Shown: positions 13,479 through 22,867 of the stretch, in pieces
How the letters are laid out: the number at the start of each line of letters is the position of its first letter
How positions within the stretch are numbered: the stretch's first letter is position 1
Virus record (IMG/VR): IMGVR_UViG_3300007722_000087
Span: 1 to 27,618 of that record
Source of the DNA: a virus
Reading direction: 5' to 3' (one strand)
DNA length: 27,618 nucleotides
Notes under the pieces: generated by a model
Database searches by the model: none
The model's input: the letters and a program-made list of their open reading frames with translations, nothing else
What the model was told of the DNA's origin: nothing
Program-made: the position numbers and the translations under genes

Positions 13479-14750
13479 ATGGCTATACAAAATTTACCTA
13501 CAACAGCACCAAATATTCTGGGCATGTTGCAAAACGCGTTGAATTTACGTCAACAGCAAAAAACGATGGGAAGCTCTATTGCCGCAAGGAATGCTACGAA
13601 TAACGCTACAGCCCAGACAGCATTACCTGCTGCCCAAAATAAAGTAGAAACCGATCAAATGTATTTGAACAATCCATTGCTTAAGCAGGGAGGCGTTGCT
13701 GGGCAAGTGGGTAGTTATCGGTATTTGAGAGACCACCAAAATCAAAACACAGGAAGTGGCGCGCCAGACAGTTCTCTTGCTCATCAAGTATTGAGCAGCC
13801 TTTCCTCAGCTCAAGATGCCCAACAGGCTAACACTGATTGGAAAAGTGGGCTAACCAACGCAAATGCGGTGCGCTTTAATACAGCGCTAGGTAAAAACCA
13901 AATCCAAGCTCAATTACAAAAGCAAGGATTTCCTGCGGCTGTGGCCGCATCGGTCGCCGTTAATGGCCCTATGTCAAATGATATTGTGTCAAAAGGCACT
14001 AACTTTAATGATTGGTATGCTGCTCAGCAAAATGGTGGGGCTCAGCAACAGCCACAATCTCCGCAACTTCAGCAGCCTACACAGGGCGGCAATCAGCAAT
14101 TACAACAGCCAGCTCAATCGCCGATACCGCAGCAGCAACAAGAATCAATAGCTGATCAAGCGCAACAGCAGGCATCTGAAACGCAGTCGGCAATTATGAA
14201 ACAGACGACTACGGTTGACACGCAAAAACGCCTTGGCGCAGCAAATCGCGTTATTCCTCAATTACAAAACATGCTGAAATTAGCCCCTCAGGCATTGCAG
14301 TACAATTTAATTCAAGGAAAAAGCGCAAAACTTGCGGCTCAATTAAAACAGCAAAACGATCCGCGCTATCTTGCGTACAAAGAATATAAACAAGCTCAAG
14401 CGGTTGCTGAGCCTGATGCGGCATTGGCCGTCGGCGTCCATCCAACAGACAAAGGATTTGGTGAGTTCGCCCCATTATTTGATGTTGATGGCTGGGATAC
14501 CACGCCGGAAGAAGGGCAAGCAGCCTTAAGAAATGCCATACAAATTATTAACCAAGAAGGCAGGATAAATACCCAGAATCTTTCTCAAAACAGACAGGCC
14601 GTTGGGGGCAGTTCTCTAGAAAATTCAGTTCAACAAAGCGCCCCAGTTTCTATGCCTAAATTTAATTCTAAGCAAGAAGGCCTTGCATGGTTCAACAAAC
14701 AATCCCCTGATGTTCAAGAAAAAATCCGTGCGCAAATGAGGGGCGGCTAA
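13479..14750 (+). CDS. Injection protein, gp20-like
   Basis: The product has 423 residues (P22 gp20 is 471). It is extremely Gln-rich: in residues 185-235 runs such as QQNGGAQQQPQ and QQQQESIADQAQQQ dominate. The flanking parts are predicted helical, with AANRVIPQLQNMLKLAPQA in the second half. GGAGG precedes the ATG. It shares a base with the next start. Gp20-type proteins are ejected with the genome and assemble in the cell envelope. Function is inferred from composition and location. Confidence 0.65.
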   Translation: MAIQNLPTTAPNILGMLQNALNLRQQQKTMGSSIAARNATNNATAQTALPAAQNKVETDQMYLNNPLLKQGGVAGQVGSYRYLRDHQNQNTGSGAPDSSLAHQVLSSLSSAQDAQQANTDWKSGLTNANAVRFNTALGKNQIQAQLQKQGFPAAVAASVAVNGPMSNDIVSKGTNFNDWYAAQQNGGAQQQPQSPQLQQPTQGGNQQLQQPAQSPIPQQQQESIADQAQQQASETQSAIMKQTTTVDTQKRLGAANRVIPQLQNMLKLAPQALQYNLIQGKSAKLAAQLKQQNDPRYLAYKEYKQAQAVAEPDAALAVGVHPTDKGFGEFAPLFDVDGWDTTPEEGQAALRNAIQIINQEGRINTQNLSQNRQAVGGSSLENSVQQSAPVSMPKFNSKQEGLAWFNKQSPDVQEKIRAQMRGG

Positions 14751-16480
14751 TGGCTTATACACTATCATTATCCGATCTCCCTGCTGCACCTCAGAGCCAG
14801 GGATATACGCTTACGGCTGATGATTTGCCTAAGACCAAAGAAGAATTGGCTGCAAAAAAACAAGCAATGCTATCTAAATTAGAGGCTATGGAGCAGCCTA
14901 ATTTATTACGGTACCCTGGAGATTTTGCCAGCGGTATGGCCAAGGGTGTTTATGATTTGGCTAATTTTGGCGCTAAAAAATTATTTAACAAAACATTGCC
15001 TGAGCCAACGAGCATTACTGAACCACAAAACAATGATATGTCCGACAGAGTAGCTCATGCATTCGGTGAGTTTGCACCATTCAATGCAGCAGGCGATTTA
15101 GCCACAGCGGGTAAAGTGGCAGAAGTTGTTAGCAATCCAGCCATTAGAAATATTTTGGCTCAAACAGTTGCAGGCGCAGGTTATGGTGCGGCCACAAATC
15201 CTGATAATGCGGCCAGCGGTGCTGCCACAGGGGCTGTCATTGGTGCTGGAGCGTGGACTTTGGGCGCTGCAGCAAGCAAAGGAATACAGGCTGGCTCAAA
15301 AGCATTAAGCACAGCATCCATTCATCCATTCCTTGCCAAGATTAAAGACACATTTGAAAATGCTGATTTGCCTGGCATGCAAAACATAGCCAATGCGCTT
15401 AAAAATAATTACTTAAAAGTGGCAGGAAAAAGTGAGGAATTATTTCCCGCTGTCAATGCGTCAGCAGATGCGATTGATAAAAACTTTCCACAATCATTTG
15501 ATAGCACTGACTATATAAACACATTAAAAGCAAAACGTGCAGAAATTCAAGATACTGTGGGTAACAATAAGAATTTGCAAAAGCAATATAGCGTTGCGAA
15601 CGACCAGCTAAATAATCTTATTGATAATCCTCCGGCAGGATTTAGAGATGCTGTAAGAGAGCGTCAAGGTATTAATGCTATTCCAGATAATTATTTTTCA
15701 GAGAAAGGCCAAACAAATAAAAAACTTGGTGATGTTGTAAGCACAGCTAAAAATGCTTTGATACATCAAGTGAATAAGAACATCGAGGCTGCTCCAAATG
15801 TGGGTGATTTTGGCGACTTGTGGAGTTCAGCCAATAAAAATTATGAAGCCCAGCAAGCATTTAAGCAGCTGCCAAATGTTACGAATAAATTAGAAGATTC
15901 AGCTGACTTACAAAAAGCTATGCATGGTGGCGAAATGCCGGATGCTGGCATCATGAATAAATTCTTACCGGCTAAGACGGATGAAGGGCTATCAAAATTT
16001 AATCATCTTGAAACGCTACTTGGTGACCCGGTGGCTGCTAAAAATGCATTACGCAGCACATTCATGAACAACGCTATGAAAGACGGCGCAAATCCTCAAA
16101 AAATTGTTAATGCCTATAAAACATTGTCAGAAACTCAGCGTGGTTATCTATTCACCAATGAAGAACGCCATATGTTGGATTCTGTTATCAGCGCCAAAGC
16201 TGGTTCAGTAACTCAAAGCAAATTGCTAGCGCGGGTAGGCCACTGGGGCGCTGGCGCGTTATTAGGTGGCGCAGTCGCTGAGCATGAGAAGCAGCCGGTA
16301 TGGATGGGTATGGTTACAGGCGGATTAGCAGGTGAGGGCGCAAGCCACGGTCTTGGCGAGTTAGCGGCAACGCAGGTCGGCCAAAATATATTGAAACATA
16401 TGGCAAATGCGAGGTTGAAAGGAACGTCAGCCAACGTTGCTGGGCAGAATTTTTTTAATAATGGCGGGAGCAATAACTAA
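14750..16480 (+). CDS. Injection protein, gp16-like
   Basis: The product has 576 residues (P22 gp16 is 609). It begins with two near-copies of one motif, YTLSLSDLPAAP and YTLTADDLPKTK (residues 3-28). Two small-residue hydrophobic stretches could enter membranes: AGYGAATNPDNAASGAATGA with the following IGAGAWTLGAAA (about 145-180), and GHWGAGALLGGAVAEH (about 500-515), then WMGMVTGGLAGEG. The middle is long helix. This suits a protein that crosses or channels the inner membrane during DNA ejection. Some gp16-type proteins carry a transglycosylase, but I see no catalytic motif. Confidence 0.68.
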   Translation: MAYTLSLSDLPAAPQSQGYTLTADDLPKTKEELAAKKQAMLSKLEAMEQPNLLRYPGDFASGMAKGVYDLANFGAKKLFNKTLPEPTSITEPQNNDMSDRVAHAFGEFAPFNAAGDLATAGKVAEVVSNPAIRNILAQTVAGAGYGAATNPDNAASGAATGAVIGAGAWTLGAAASKGIQAGSKALSTASIHPFLAKIKDTFENADLPGMQNIANALKNNYLKVAGKSEELFPAVNASADAIDKNFPQSFDSTDYINTLKAKRAEIQDTVGNNKNLQKQYSVANDQLNNLIDNPPAGFRDAVRERQGINAIPDNYFSEKGQTNKKLGDVVSTAKNALIHQVNKNIEAAPNVGDFGDLWSSANKNYEAQQAFKQLPNVTNKLEDSADLQKAMHGGEMPDAGIMNKFLPAKTDEGLSKFNHLETLLGDPVAAKNALRSTFMNNAMKDGANPQKIVNAYKTLSETQRGYLFTNEERHMLDSVISAKAGSVTQSKLLARVGHWGAGALLGGAVAEHEKQPVWMGMVTGGLAGEGASHGLGELAATQVGQNILKHMANARLKGTSANVAGQNFFNNGGSNN

Positions 16481-18786
16481 TGGCTGAATATATAAATTGT
16501 CCTATTTTACAGCATGTCTTTATTGATAAAGACACCTCAACGCCGTTAATTGCCGGTAAGGTTTATTTTTATCATGACAATGACCGCTCTACATTAAAAG
16601 ATATTTATGTAGATGCAGGCACGCCGGGCAATCCTGTCTATGTTGCAACATCGAACCCACAAACACTTGATAATGCTGGCTCATTTCAGCAAATGATTTA
16701 TTTATACCCCTATGATGCCAGCGGCAAAGTTGATACCTATTATGTAGAGATATATTCGGCAATAGCAGGTGGGCCACCAGCAACGCCACAGCGTACTATT
16801 GAAAATTTCCCAGCGCTTGCAGATGGCGGCGGTGATGACGTGCCATTGGACGTTTACAACTATATTAATAACGTTCAGTTTTTACTTAACCAAACACTGC
16901 CTGCAACTGATACTAAGATCGCTGGTGAAATTAGAGCCCCTATCACAAATATCGCATATGGCGGCTGGACATTTGAACGGCCTGAAGCATCCACTGCTCA
17001 GGATATAGTTACATTTGTGCCATTCAATTCATGGGTGTCAAACCCTGATGGTAACCCGCGCTATCAATTGCGCGTGCAAAATACTGGTGTCAGCAGCGGT
17101 GATGGCACCAAAGATGTGCGAATTAAATTTAAGGATGTTAATTTTTTTGCATCTGATACTAAAAAACTTACCGTTGTTTTTGATGCAAAATCAAATGGTG
17201 TTTCTACGTTGCCGGTCTCGTTCGGATATATCAAAAATTTTGGTACAGGTGGCAGCACTCAAGTGGACATGAGCCTAGAAACCTTTACCATAGAAACTGC
17301 TTACGAAAAATTCAGCTTTACATTTACTTTAGGTGATAACAGCGGCCAAACATTAAGCACCCTACAAGACGACTATCTGCAGCTATATTGGCGATTACCA
17401 ACGAATGCCACATTTGACTTTGAAGCCACTAGTTTTATGTTACTGGCGGGTGAATATTCAGACCCTTCATTTGAAGAGGAAACGCCCCAAGAAACTATTG
17501 GCCGAACACTTGGCGGTTCTTTGCCTGTGCCAGCAAGTGATGGTAGTGATTTATATTTGCCAATTGTATTAACTACATCAGGATTTATTTTTGATGATGC
17601 GGAAGTGGGACAGATAAAAGCTTTTGCGCATGGGGAAGCTGCAGCATCTTATAAACCTGCAAATGGTGCAAAATATGAAACTGCATTAACAGACCCTGAC
17701 GATGGGATACCTTACTCACGATTGCAATCAAAAATTGGTTACACATACGGCACGGGAGCTGATTACTTCCAAGCATCTGACCCTACAACTACCAATACAT
17801 TTAACATCGGCAATAACACGCCAGGCTCTGTAAGTGCATCAGCAGATGGCGCTGTACCGACAGGATTTACGTTTGTTGAAGTTCACGCGGGCGCAAATTA
17901 TAAAACTGACTCAGTACTAACGGCCGCATCAACTCTTTTATTGCTAAACAATAATCCTGGGGTGGTAACAACTATTGCTCCAGGAACATCAGGGTTTACG
18001 GTTGCGATTGTTCAAACGGGCAGTGCTGTCTTACCTGAAATGTCATCGATAGTAACAACTGTAGCGACAGCATTAAAAGGCAAATACTTTAATTTCCAAG
18101 CATATGATGCTGGCGCTCCGGTTCTATATTATTTGTGGTATGCCGATGAAACTGGCGGAACAGACCCTGCTCCACCAGCTCTTGGCGCTGGAATAAAGGT
18201 TATTGTTAACTCGGCAGACAGTGCTGCAGTTGTTGCTGTAAAAACCATGCTTGCATTAAAAGGTGGCGAGGTTACGAATGTAACAACTGTAGCGGGTTCA
18301 GCAGTCCCAGCTAATTCATATTTCACAATAAGCTCTACAGCAAGCGCGTTTTATGTCTGGTACCAAAAAGATGGTACTGGGATCGATCCTGCAATATCAG
18401 GGAAAATTGGGATAGAGGTAGATATTTTAACGGCTGATACTGACGATGAAGTCGCTACAAAAACTCATGACGCTATAAATAATAAATACTTTGCCACTCC
18501 GGACGTTAGAGGAACATTCTTGCGCGGCTGGGATAACGGCGCGGGTGTCGATCAAGACTCTGCAAGCCGTTGGAGCCATTCAATTGCTGTGCAAGGCGAT
18601 GCTGTGGGTACGTTCCAGTTTAGCGCTAACTTAGAACATTCTCATATTTATAACGCACCTCTAGGTGGTGGCTCAGGTCCTTCGCCAGCTGGAGAGGGGC
18701 CTTATAACCCATCCCCGACAAACTTGGATGGAACATACGAGGCGCGCCCCGTAAACATGTACGTTAACTACCAGATTAAATATTAG
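16480..18786 (+). CDS. Modular tail fibre with P22-tailspike-like head-binding N-terminus and collar-type tip
   Basis: The product has 768 residues. Residues 5-110 (HVFIDKDTSTPLIAGKVYFY, then NPQTLDNAGSF, then TYYVEIYSA) follow the P22 tailspike head-binding pattern. The middle (about 150-330) is a beta-sandwich-type region, with a GRTLGGSLPVP linker near 345-355. About 535-675 contains two tandem copies of a roughly 60-residue unit (YYLWYADETGGTDPAPPALG and FYVWYQKDGTGIDPAISGKI). The end, PDVRGTFLRGWDNGAGVDQD, then HSHIYN and ARPVNMYVNYQIKY, is the receptor-binding collar pattern. It attaches the virion to a host surface glycan or protein. Confidence 0.8.
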   Translation: MAEYINCPILQHVFIDKDTSTPLIAGKVYFYHDNDRSTLKDIYVDAGTPGNPVYVATSNPQTLDNAGSFQQMIYLYPYDASGKVDTYYVEIYSAIAGGPPATPQRTIENFPALADGGGDDVPLDVYNYINNVQFLLNQTLPATDTKIAGEIRAPITNIAYGGWTFERPEASTAQDIVTFVPFNSWVSNPDGNPRYQLRVQNTGVSSGDGTKDVRIKFKDVNFFASDTKKLTVVFDAKSNGVSTLPVSFGYIKNFGTGGSTQVDMSLETFTIETAYEKFSFTFTLGDNSGQTLSTLQDDYLQLYWRLPTNATFDFEATSFMLLAGEYSDPSFEEETPQETIGRTLGGSLPVPASDGSDLYLPIVLTTSGFIFDDAEVGQIKAFAHGEAAASYKPANGAKYETALTDPDDGIPYSRLQSKIGYTYGTGADYFQASDPTTTNTFNIGNNTPGSVSASADGAVPTGFTFVEVHAGANYKTDSVLTAASTLLLLNNNPGVVTTIAPGTSGFTVAIVQTGSAVLPEMSSIVTTVATALKGKYFNFQAYDAGAPVLYYLWYADETGGTDPAPPALGAGIKVIVNSADSAAVVAVKTMLALKGGEVTNVTTVAGSAVPANSYFTISSTASAFYVWYQKDGTGIDPAISGKIGIEVDILTADTDDEVATKTHDAINNKYFATPDVRGTFLRGWDNGAGVDQDSASRWSHSIAVQGDAVGTFQFSANLEHSHIYNAPLGGGSGPSPAGEGPYNPSPTNLDGTYEARPVNMYVNYQIKY

Positions 18787-18795
18787 GAGCAAGAA

Positions 18796-19125
18796 ATGAC
18801 ACAACTAGTTTTAGGAAGAGACCCAAATTTAAATGTTGATTATGGAATCCCATTTAGCGCGGTAGGTTCAATTATTAATATGGCAGCTGGCGCTAGCGCA
18901 TCGTTAGCGGTTCCATCTGGCGTAAGCAAAGCATTAATTCAAGTTCAGCCAGGCGCGACAGTCTTAGTTGGTACTGCGGCCCCATCAGCACCGTCGGGGT
19001 CATTCGCTGCATCGTTAGCAGATATAAACCCCGCATTACGTGAAGTAGGAGCAGACAACGGCGTTAACACTTTATATTTTTACGCCGTTGAAGCAGCTAT
19101 TATAAAAGTATCTTTCTACGAGTAA
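18796..19125 (+). CDS. Small virion-type protein, unknown
   Basis: The product has 109 residues and is beta-rich (ALIQVQPGATVLVGTAAPSA, then TLYFYAVEAAIIKVSFYE). AGGAGC lies before the ATG. No signal peptide or membrane segment. The location between fibre genes and the pattern of a small jelly-roll-like domain suggest a tail component or assembly partner. No family recognised. Confidence 0.55.
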   Translation: MTQLVLGRDPNLNVDYGIPFSAVGSIINMAAGASASLAVPSGVSKALIQVQPGATVLVGTAAPSAPSGSFAASLADINPALREVGADNGVNTLYFYAVEAAIIKVSFYE

Positions 19126-19130
19126 AAATT

Positions 19131-19301
19131 ATGGGCCCAACAATACACCATACAAATGTATACGTGGAAGGAAGCATGTATGACAGCAACAATGGCGGCA
19201 CTTACTCACCGCCACCACCTGCTCCAGTTCGCCATTTGTTGCTGGAAAGTGGCTACAAGCTTCTGTTGGAGAGCGGCAATCCTATTTTATTAGAAGGGTA
19301 G
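19131..19301 (+). CDS. 56-aa protein with LLLESG repeats
   Basis: The frame runs from ATG 19131 to TAG 19299-19301. The N-terminus has HHTNVYVEGSMYDSNN, the centre has a proline run (SPPPPAPVR), and the C-terminus has three copies of a short motif: LLLESGYK, LLLESGNP, ILLEG. Such LLLE-D/S-G repeats recur in small phage structural proteins. It starts 5 nt after the previous stop and has no strong Shine-Dalgarno, so coupling is likely. Role unknown. Confidence 0.5.
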   Translation: MGPTIHHTNVYVEGSMYDSNNGGTYSPPPPAPVRHLLLESGYKLLLESGNPILLEG

Positions 19302-19349
19302 CTTTGAGCAACATGGAATAAATTAACACAGTTGAATGAGGAAATTACA

Positions 19350-22307
19350 ATGATAGAGCTACCACCACTTTCTGCAACAGATGCTAGAATATCTAGCCTC
19401 GATGCAGCTACTTCTTTAGCCACAAACGACCTGTTTTTAGTTGTTGACGTTTCAGACGTATCAATGGCACCGACCGGTACAGATAAAAAATCCACCGTTC
19501 AAACCGTGTTTAACACCTCAGCCGTGCCGATTTTAAATCCTGCGGCTAACTTTGCGGCACTAGATGCTCGCGATAAAACTAATTTAGTCTCTGGCGCTAT
19601 CTGCTATTTAACAAATGGTGATTTATATCAATTTGTTGGTGGCGCATGGGTAGAGCATAGCTCTGATTCGAATGTTGCATTGCCTGATTGTATTATTGAT
19701 GGTGTAGGTGGTGCCGTTGATACCTTTGCAAGCTTTAATGCGGCGGTCTTAGCGGTTAAAAAATCCCCTAAAGTAACGGCGAATGTCTCCGAAACAGTAG
19801 CCGCTACTCTTATTAATGACATGACCGTTTACACGGAAGAAGGGTTTACTCTTGCATTTGGAAATTTTGAACCCAAAAGTAATGGTCATAGCATAACCTT
19901 TAACATGCTTAGTGCTAATTCAGCGGTAACATGGACACCTCTATCATCAAAACCATTTTGGGACGGCGCATCCGCATCAGAACAGATTATTTTAACGGGT
20001 CCAGGCACTTTTTTAAATAATGGCGCTGTAGCTAATACTCCGCTGACGGCTGGCAATTACCAGACTGTTAATTGCGGATTTTATAAAGCAGGCGATGCTG
20101 AAAATGCAGGGTTAATTTTTACCGCATTAAATTCCAGCATGTCAAAATGCATTGTATACACTACAAGTCCAGCGTGTAATTTGCCAGTTGTTAATAATGG
20201 CGGATTAATATCAAGTAGCATTCTACGACCAACTTCTTTTGCGCCGCGAGATTTTTCTACATTTACAGCAAGTTCAGTTTCTAATGAATTAACCTTCCCT
20301 GACGGCACTGAATTAGTTTACACAACAGGCACACCGTTTACCGTTTCAACAACAGCCACACTGCCAGAGCCATTAGTTACAGGCACAAAATATTATGCAA
20401 TTTACGTAAACAATACAGTTTTAAAACTAGCAACAACATTTGCCAATGCAAAAGCTGGAGCAGCTATCACGCTAACCACAGATGGAAGCGGTAATATGAC
20501 AGCAACAACGGCCACAGTATTTTATTCATCAGAAAATGATTTATCTCAGCTAATACAAACTCAATTTAGCGGCACTGTAGAAAGCATCCCTGTGGTTATA
20601 GGTGGGCTTGCTCAAAACGTAATTACTAGAGAAGTGTATTTAACAATTGAAACTGGCTGTGCAAACACAGTTATTGATAACGTTCAAACCAATGATGGCA
20701 CTATCAATATTTTGCATAACGACTGTTCGTTAGCAACATCCCTAGATTCTTCTGGCATAACAGTGTTAGCCGGAACAACCGGCACGTCAATTGAAAACAG
20801 CAACACGGGCACATATGCGCCAAACGGATGCCCTGTGCGCCGCGCTTTAAATTATCCGGTAATTGGAAACAGCGCAGGCGATAGTGATGAAGGCATAGAA
20901 TTATTTCAAGCTGGGATTGATGCGACAGGCGCTACTAATCATTATTCAACCGTTGTGGCTGCTTACGCGGCTGGCAAGAAAATTGATTTGGTGCTAGCCA
21001 ATACAGTCGAAACGTCTGACTTGGTGTTATCAGCCACTAGTGAAGTAGCCGTTACAATCAATCAGGGGTTATCTTGGGACATTGCGGCAACACAAATTGA
21101 CGGCACCGCAGGCGGAACAGCATTTACATTGTCGTGGGTAGACCAATCTGCGGTATTTAAGTACGCAATGACGGGTACAAATTTACCATTTGCAGCATTT
21201 GATATTAATTCAACCATTTCATTGCTTGCCAATGGCGGAACAGTACAAAACACATCCGCTGTCGACAATACTTACATCACGGGAAACGGCGATTTATTTG
21301 TTAATGGCGCATACTTTTTACTAGCTAACCAATACCACAGCGGTATCAAAACAAACCCTTATGCTGAAATTAAAGGGGTTTGGTTTCAAGGCGCGGGGGT
21401 GGCTTGTGAAGTTGCTATAGAAACCGCTGGTGGCGTAATTAACGGCACAGTTATTACAGGCCAATACAAAACTGATGGTGTATTAATTCTTGCTACAGCC
21501 CCATCGTTTGTACGTGATACAACTATCGATATTAATGGCGCGGCACAACTTGAAGCACAGGGGTTATTCGATGGTTTAATTTACACAGATACAAGCAGTC
21601 TTGTGCTTACAGCGCAAAGCGATACGGTTATTGCAAATATTCCAAAACCAAGCGAAGGTATATTGTCGCTCGCAATTCCAAGCGGGGTTGAAAATGTCGA
21701 CGTGTTGGCAGTAACTTTAACCGGCGTTTTATCATTGGCCGTGGATAACACAGCAGAAAATATTACATTTTTACGTGTTACATTTCAGCAAGACACAATT
21801 GTTTATGGTTCAAATATTAATTTCATTGGCTGTAAATTCTATGGCAACTTAACCACGGATGAAGATGCGACGGGTGAATTTATTGGTTGCGAAATCATTG
21901 GTGGCGGAACATTTACGGACGACGGTGATTTCAGATTATCTGGTAATGACTCAGCCATCGGAAATGATTACGCCCCAGCAATTGAATTCATTTCAACTAC
22001 CACGCAGCAAATGAGCTCTAAAGGCAAGTCTTACGTAGCTGAAAATGCAGCGCTAACAACATTTACATTACCAGCTACATTCCAAAAAGGCGAAATATTT
22101 AAAATTATTGGCAACAATGTTGGTGGTTGGAAGCTTGCACAGAATGCGGGGCAGCAAATATCTGTCTGCGACACAATAACTACTACCATCGGCGCGTCTG
22201 GGTATGTTCAATCAACAGCAGCGGGTGATTGTATAGAGCTTCTTGCCGTGACAGATAACACAGCATTAAGAGTTGTTGGATCCATGGGGAATCCAAACTA
22301 TTTATAA
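19350..22307 (+). CDS. Large tail fibre or tailspike
   Basis: The product has 985 residues from the ATG at 19350, with GAGG 8 nt upstream. The TTG at 19332 is rejected. The N-terminus, LPPLSATDARISSLDAATS, then NDLFLVVDVSDVSMAPTGT, is a common fibre start that attaches to the virion. Many short beta strands with Asn and Gly turns (GGLISSSILRPTSF and later GCKFYGNLTTDEDATGEFIG) fit a right-handed beta-helix. An inserted module (about 325-395) has TGTKYYAIYVNNTVLKLATT. The last about 90 residues are homologous to the next gene's C-terminus. No catalytic residues can be assigned. Confidence 0.75.
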   Translation: MIELPPLSATDARISSLDAATSLATNDLFLVVDVSDVSMAPTGTDKKSTVQTVFNTSAVPILNPAANFAALDARDKTNLVSGAICYLTNGDLYQFVGGAWVEHSSDSNVALPDCIIDGVGGAVDTFASFNAAVLAVKKSPKVTANVSETVAATLINDMTVYTEEGFTLAFGNFEPKSNGHSITFNMLSANSAVTWTPLSSKPFWDGASASEQIILTGPGTFLNNGAVANTPLTAGNYQTVNCGFYKAGDAENAGLIFTALNSSMSKCIVYTTSPACNLPVVNNGGLISSSILRPTSFAPRDFSTFTASSVSNELTFPDGTELVYTTGTPFTVSTTATLPEPLVTGTKYYAIYVNNTVLKLATTFANAKAGAAITLTTDGSGNMTATTATVFYSSENDLSQLIQTQFSGTVESIPVVIGGLAQNVITREVYLTIETGCANTVIDNVQTNDGTINILHNDCSLATSLDSSGITVLAGTTGTSIENSNTGTYAPNGCPVRRALNYPVIGNSAGDSDEGIELFQAGIDATGATNHYSTVVAAYAAGKKIDLVLANTVETSDLVLSATSEVAVTINQGLSWDIAATQIDGTAGGTAFTLSWVDQSAVFKYAMTGTNLPFAAFDINSTISLLANGGTVQNTSAVDNTYITGNGDLFVNGAYFLLANQYHSGIKTNPYAEIKGVWFQGAGVACEVAIETAGGVINGTVITGQYKTDGVLILATAPSFVRDTTIDINGAAQLEAQGLFDGLIYTDTSSLVLTAQSDTVIANIPKPSEGILSLAIPSGVENVDVLAVTLTGVLSLAVDNTAENITFLRVTFQQDTIVYGSNINFIGCKFYGNLTTDEDATGEFIGCEIIGGGTFTDDGDFRLSGNDSAIGNDYAPAIEFISTTTQQMSSKGKSYVAENAALTTFTLPATFQKGEIFKIIGNNVGGWKLAQNAGQQISVCDTITTTIGASGYVQSTAAGDCIELLAVTDNTALRVVGSMGNPNYL

Positions 22308-22324
22308 ATTAGGAGATATTTGAA

Positions 22325-22825
22325 ATGACTACATGTAACGCAAGTGGAAATAAATTAACAGACGGGACTAGCAATATTACGCTAGGTGGAGACTTAATAA
22401 CATCTGGTGCCTATGCAACAACTATTACTGCAACCGGCACTACAAACATCACAATCCCTACAAGTGGAACATTATCAAATGGCACATTGGCAGTGACAAA
22501 TGTTACGGGCACAAGCGCGGCGATGACAGCTAACAATGCTTACGTTGCAAACAATGCAGCGTTAGTAACATTAGCGCTTCCTACAACAGGTGCTGTGGGT
22601 GACGTAGTAGAGATTTGTGGTGCTGGCGCAGGTGGTTGGGCAGTATCTCAGGCAGCTAGTCAATACATTCGTTTTGCTAGCGGTGGGTCTACGCTTTCTA
22701 CAACAGTTGGCGTTGGCGGCTCTATTGCATCAACAACAGCAGCCGATTGCATCACATTAAAATGTATTGTAATTAACAATGGCTGGGAAGCGTCTGACAT
22801 GGTAGGCAATATCACCGTCGTTTAA
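22325..22825 (+). CDS. Short fibre-type protein sharing the terminal domain of its neighbour
   Basis: The product has 166 residues. The first 60 have short fibre-like repeats (SNITLGGDLITSGAY, then NITIPTSGTLSNGTL). Residues 65-160 are clearly homologous to the end of the 985-aa fibre: YVANNAALVTLALPTTGAVGD aligns with its YVAENAALTTFTLPATF, and both have a GGW then Q-A-A/N repeat and a TAADC or AAGDC. This reads as a virion-exposed trimerisation or receptor domain used twice. AGGAGA lies 9 nt before the ATG. Confidence 0.68.
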   Translation: MTTCNASGNKLTDGTSNITLGGDLITSGAYATTITATGTTNITIPTSGTLSNGTLAVTNVTGTSAAMTANNAYVANNAALVTLALPTTGAVGDVVEICGAGAGGWAVSQAASQYIRFASGGSTLSTTVGVGGSIASTTAADCITLKCIVINNGWEASDMVGNITVV

Positions 22826-22832
22826 TAATTTA

Positions 22833-22851
22833 GGGCGGTGAAATGCCGCCC
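22833..22851 (+). other. Hairpin just before the secreted protein's ribosome site
   Basis: GGGCGG (22833-22838) pairs with CCGCCC (22846-22851) around TGAAATG. No T-run follows, so it is not a normal terminator. It sits between the fibre stop and the GAGGA Shine-Dalgarno at about 22857-22863. It may be an RNA processing or attenuation element. Confidence 0.4.
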
Positions 22852-22867
22852 CTATTGTGAGGAAATT

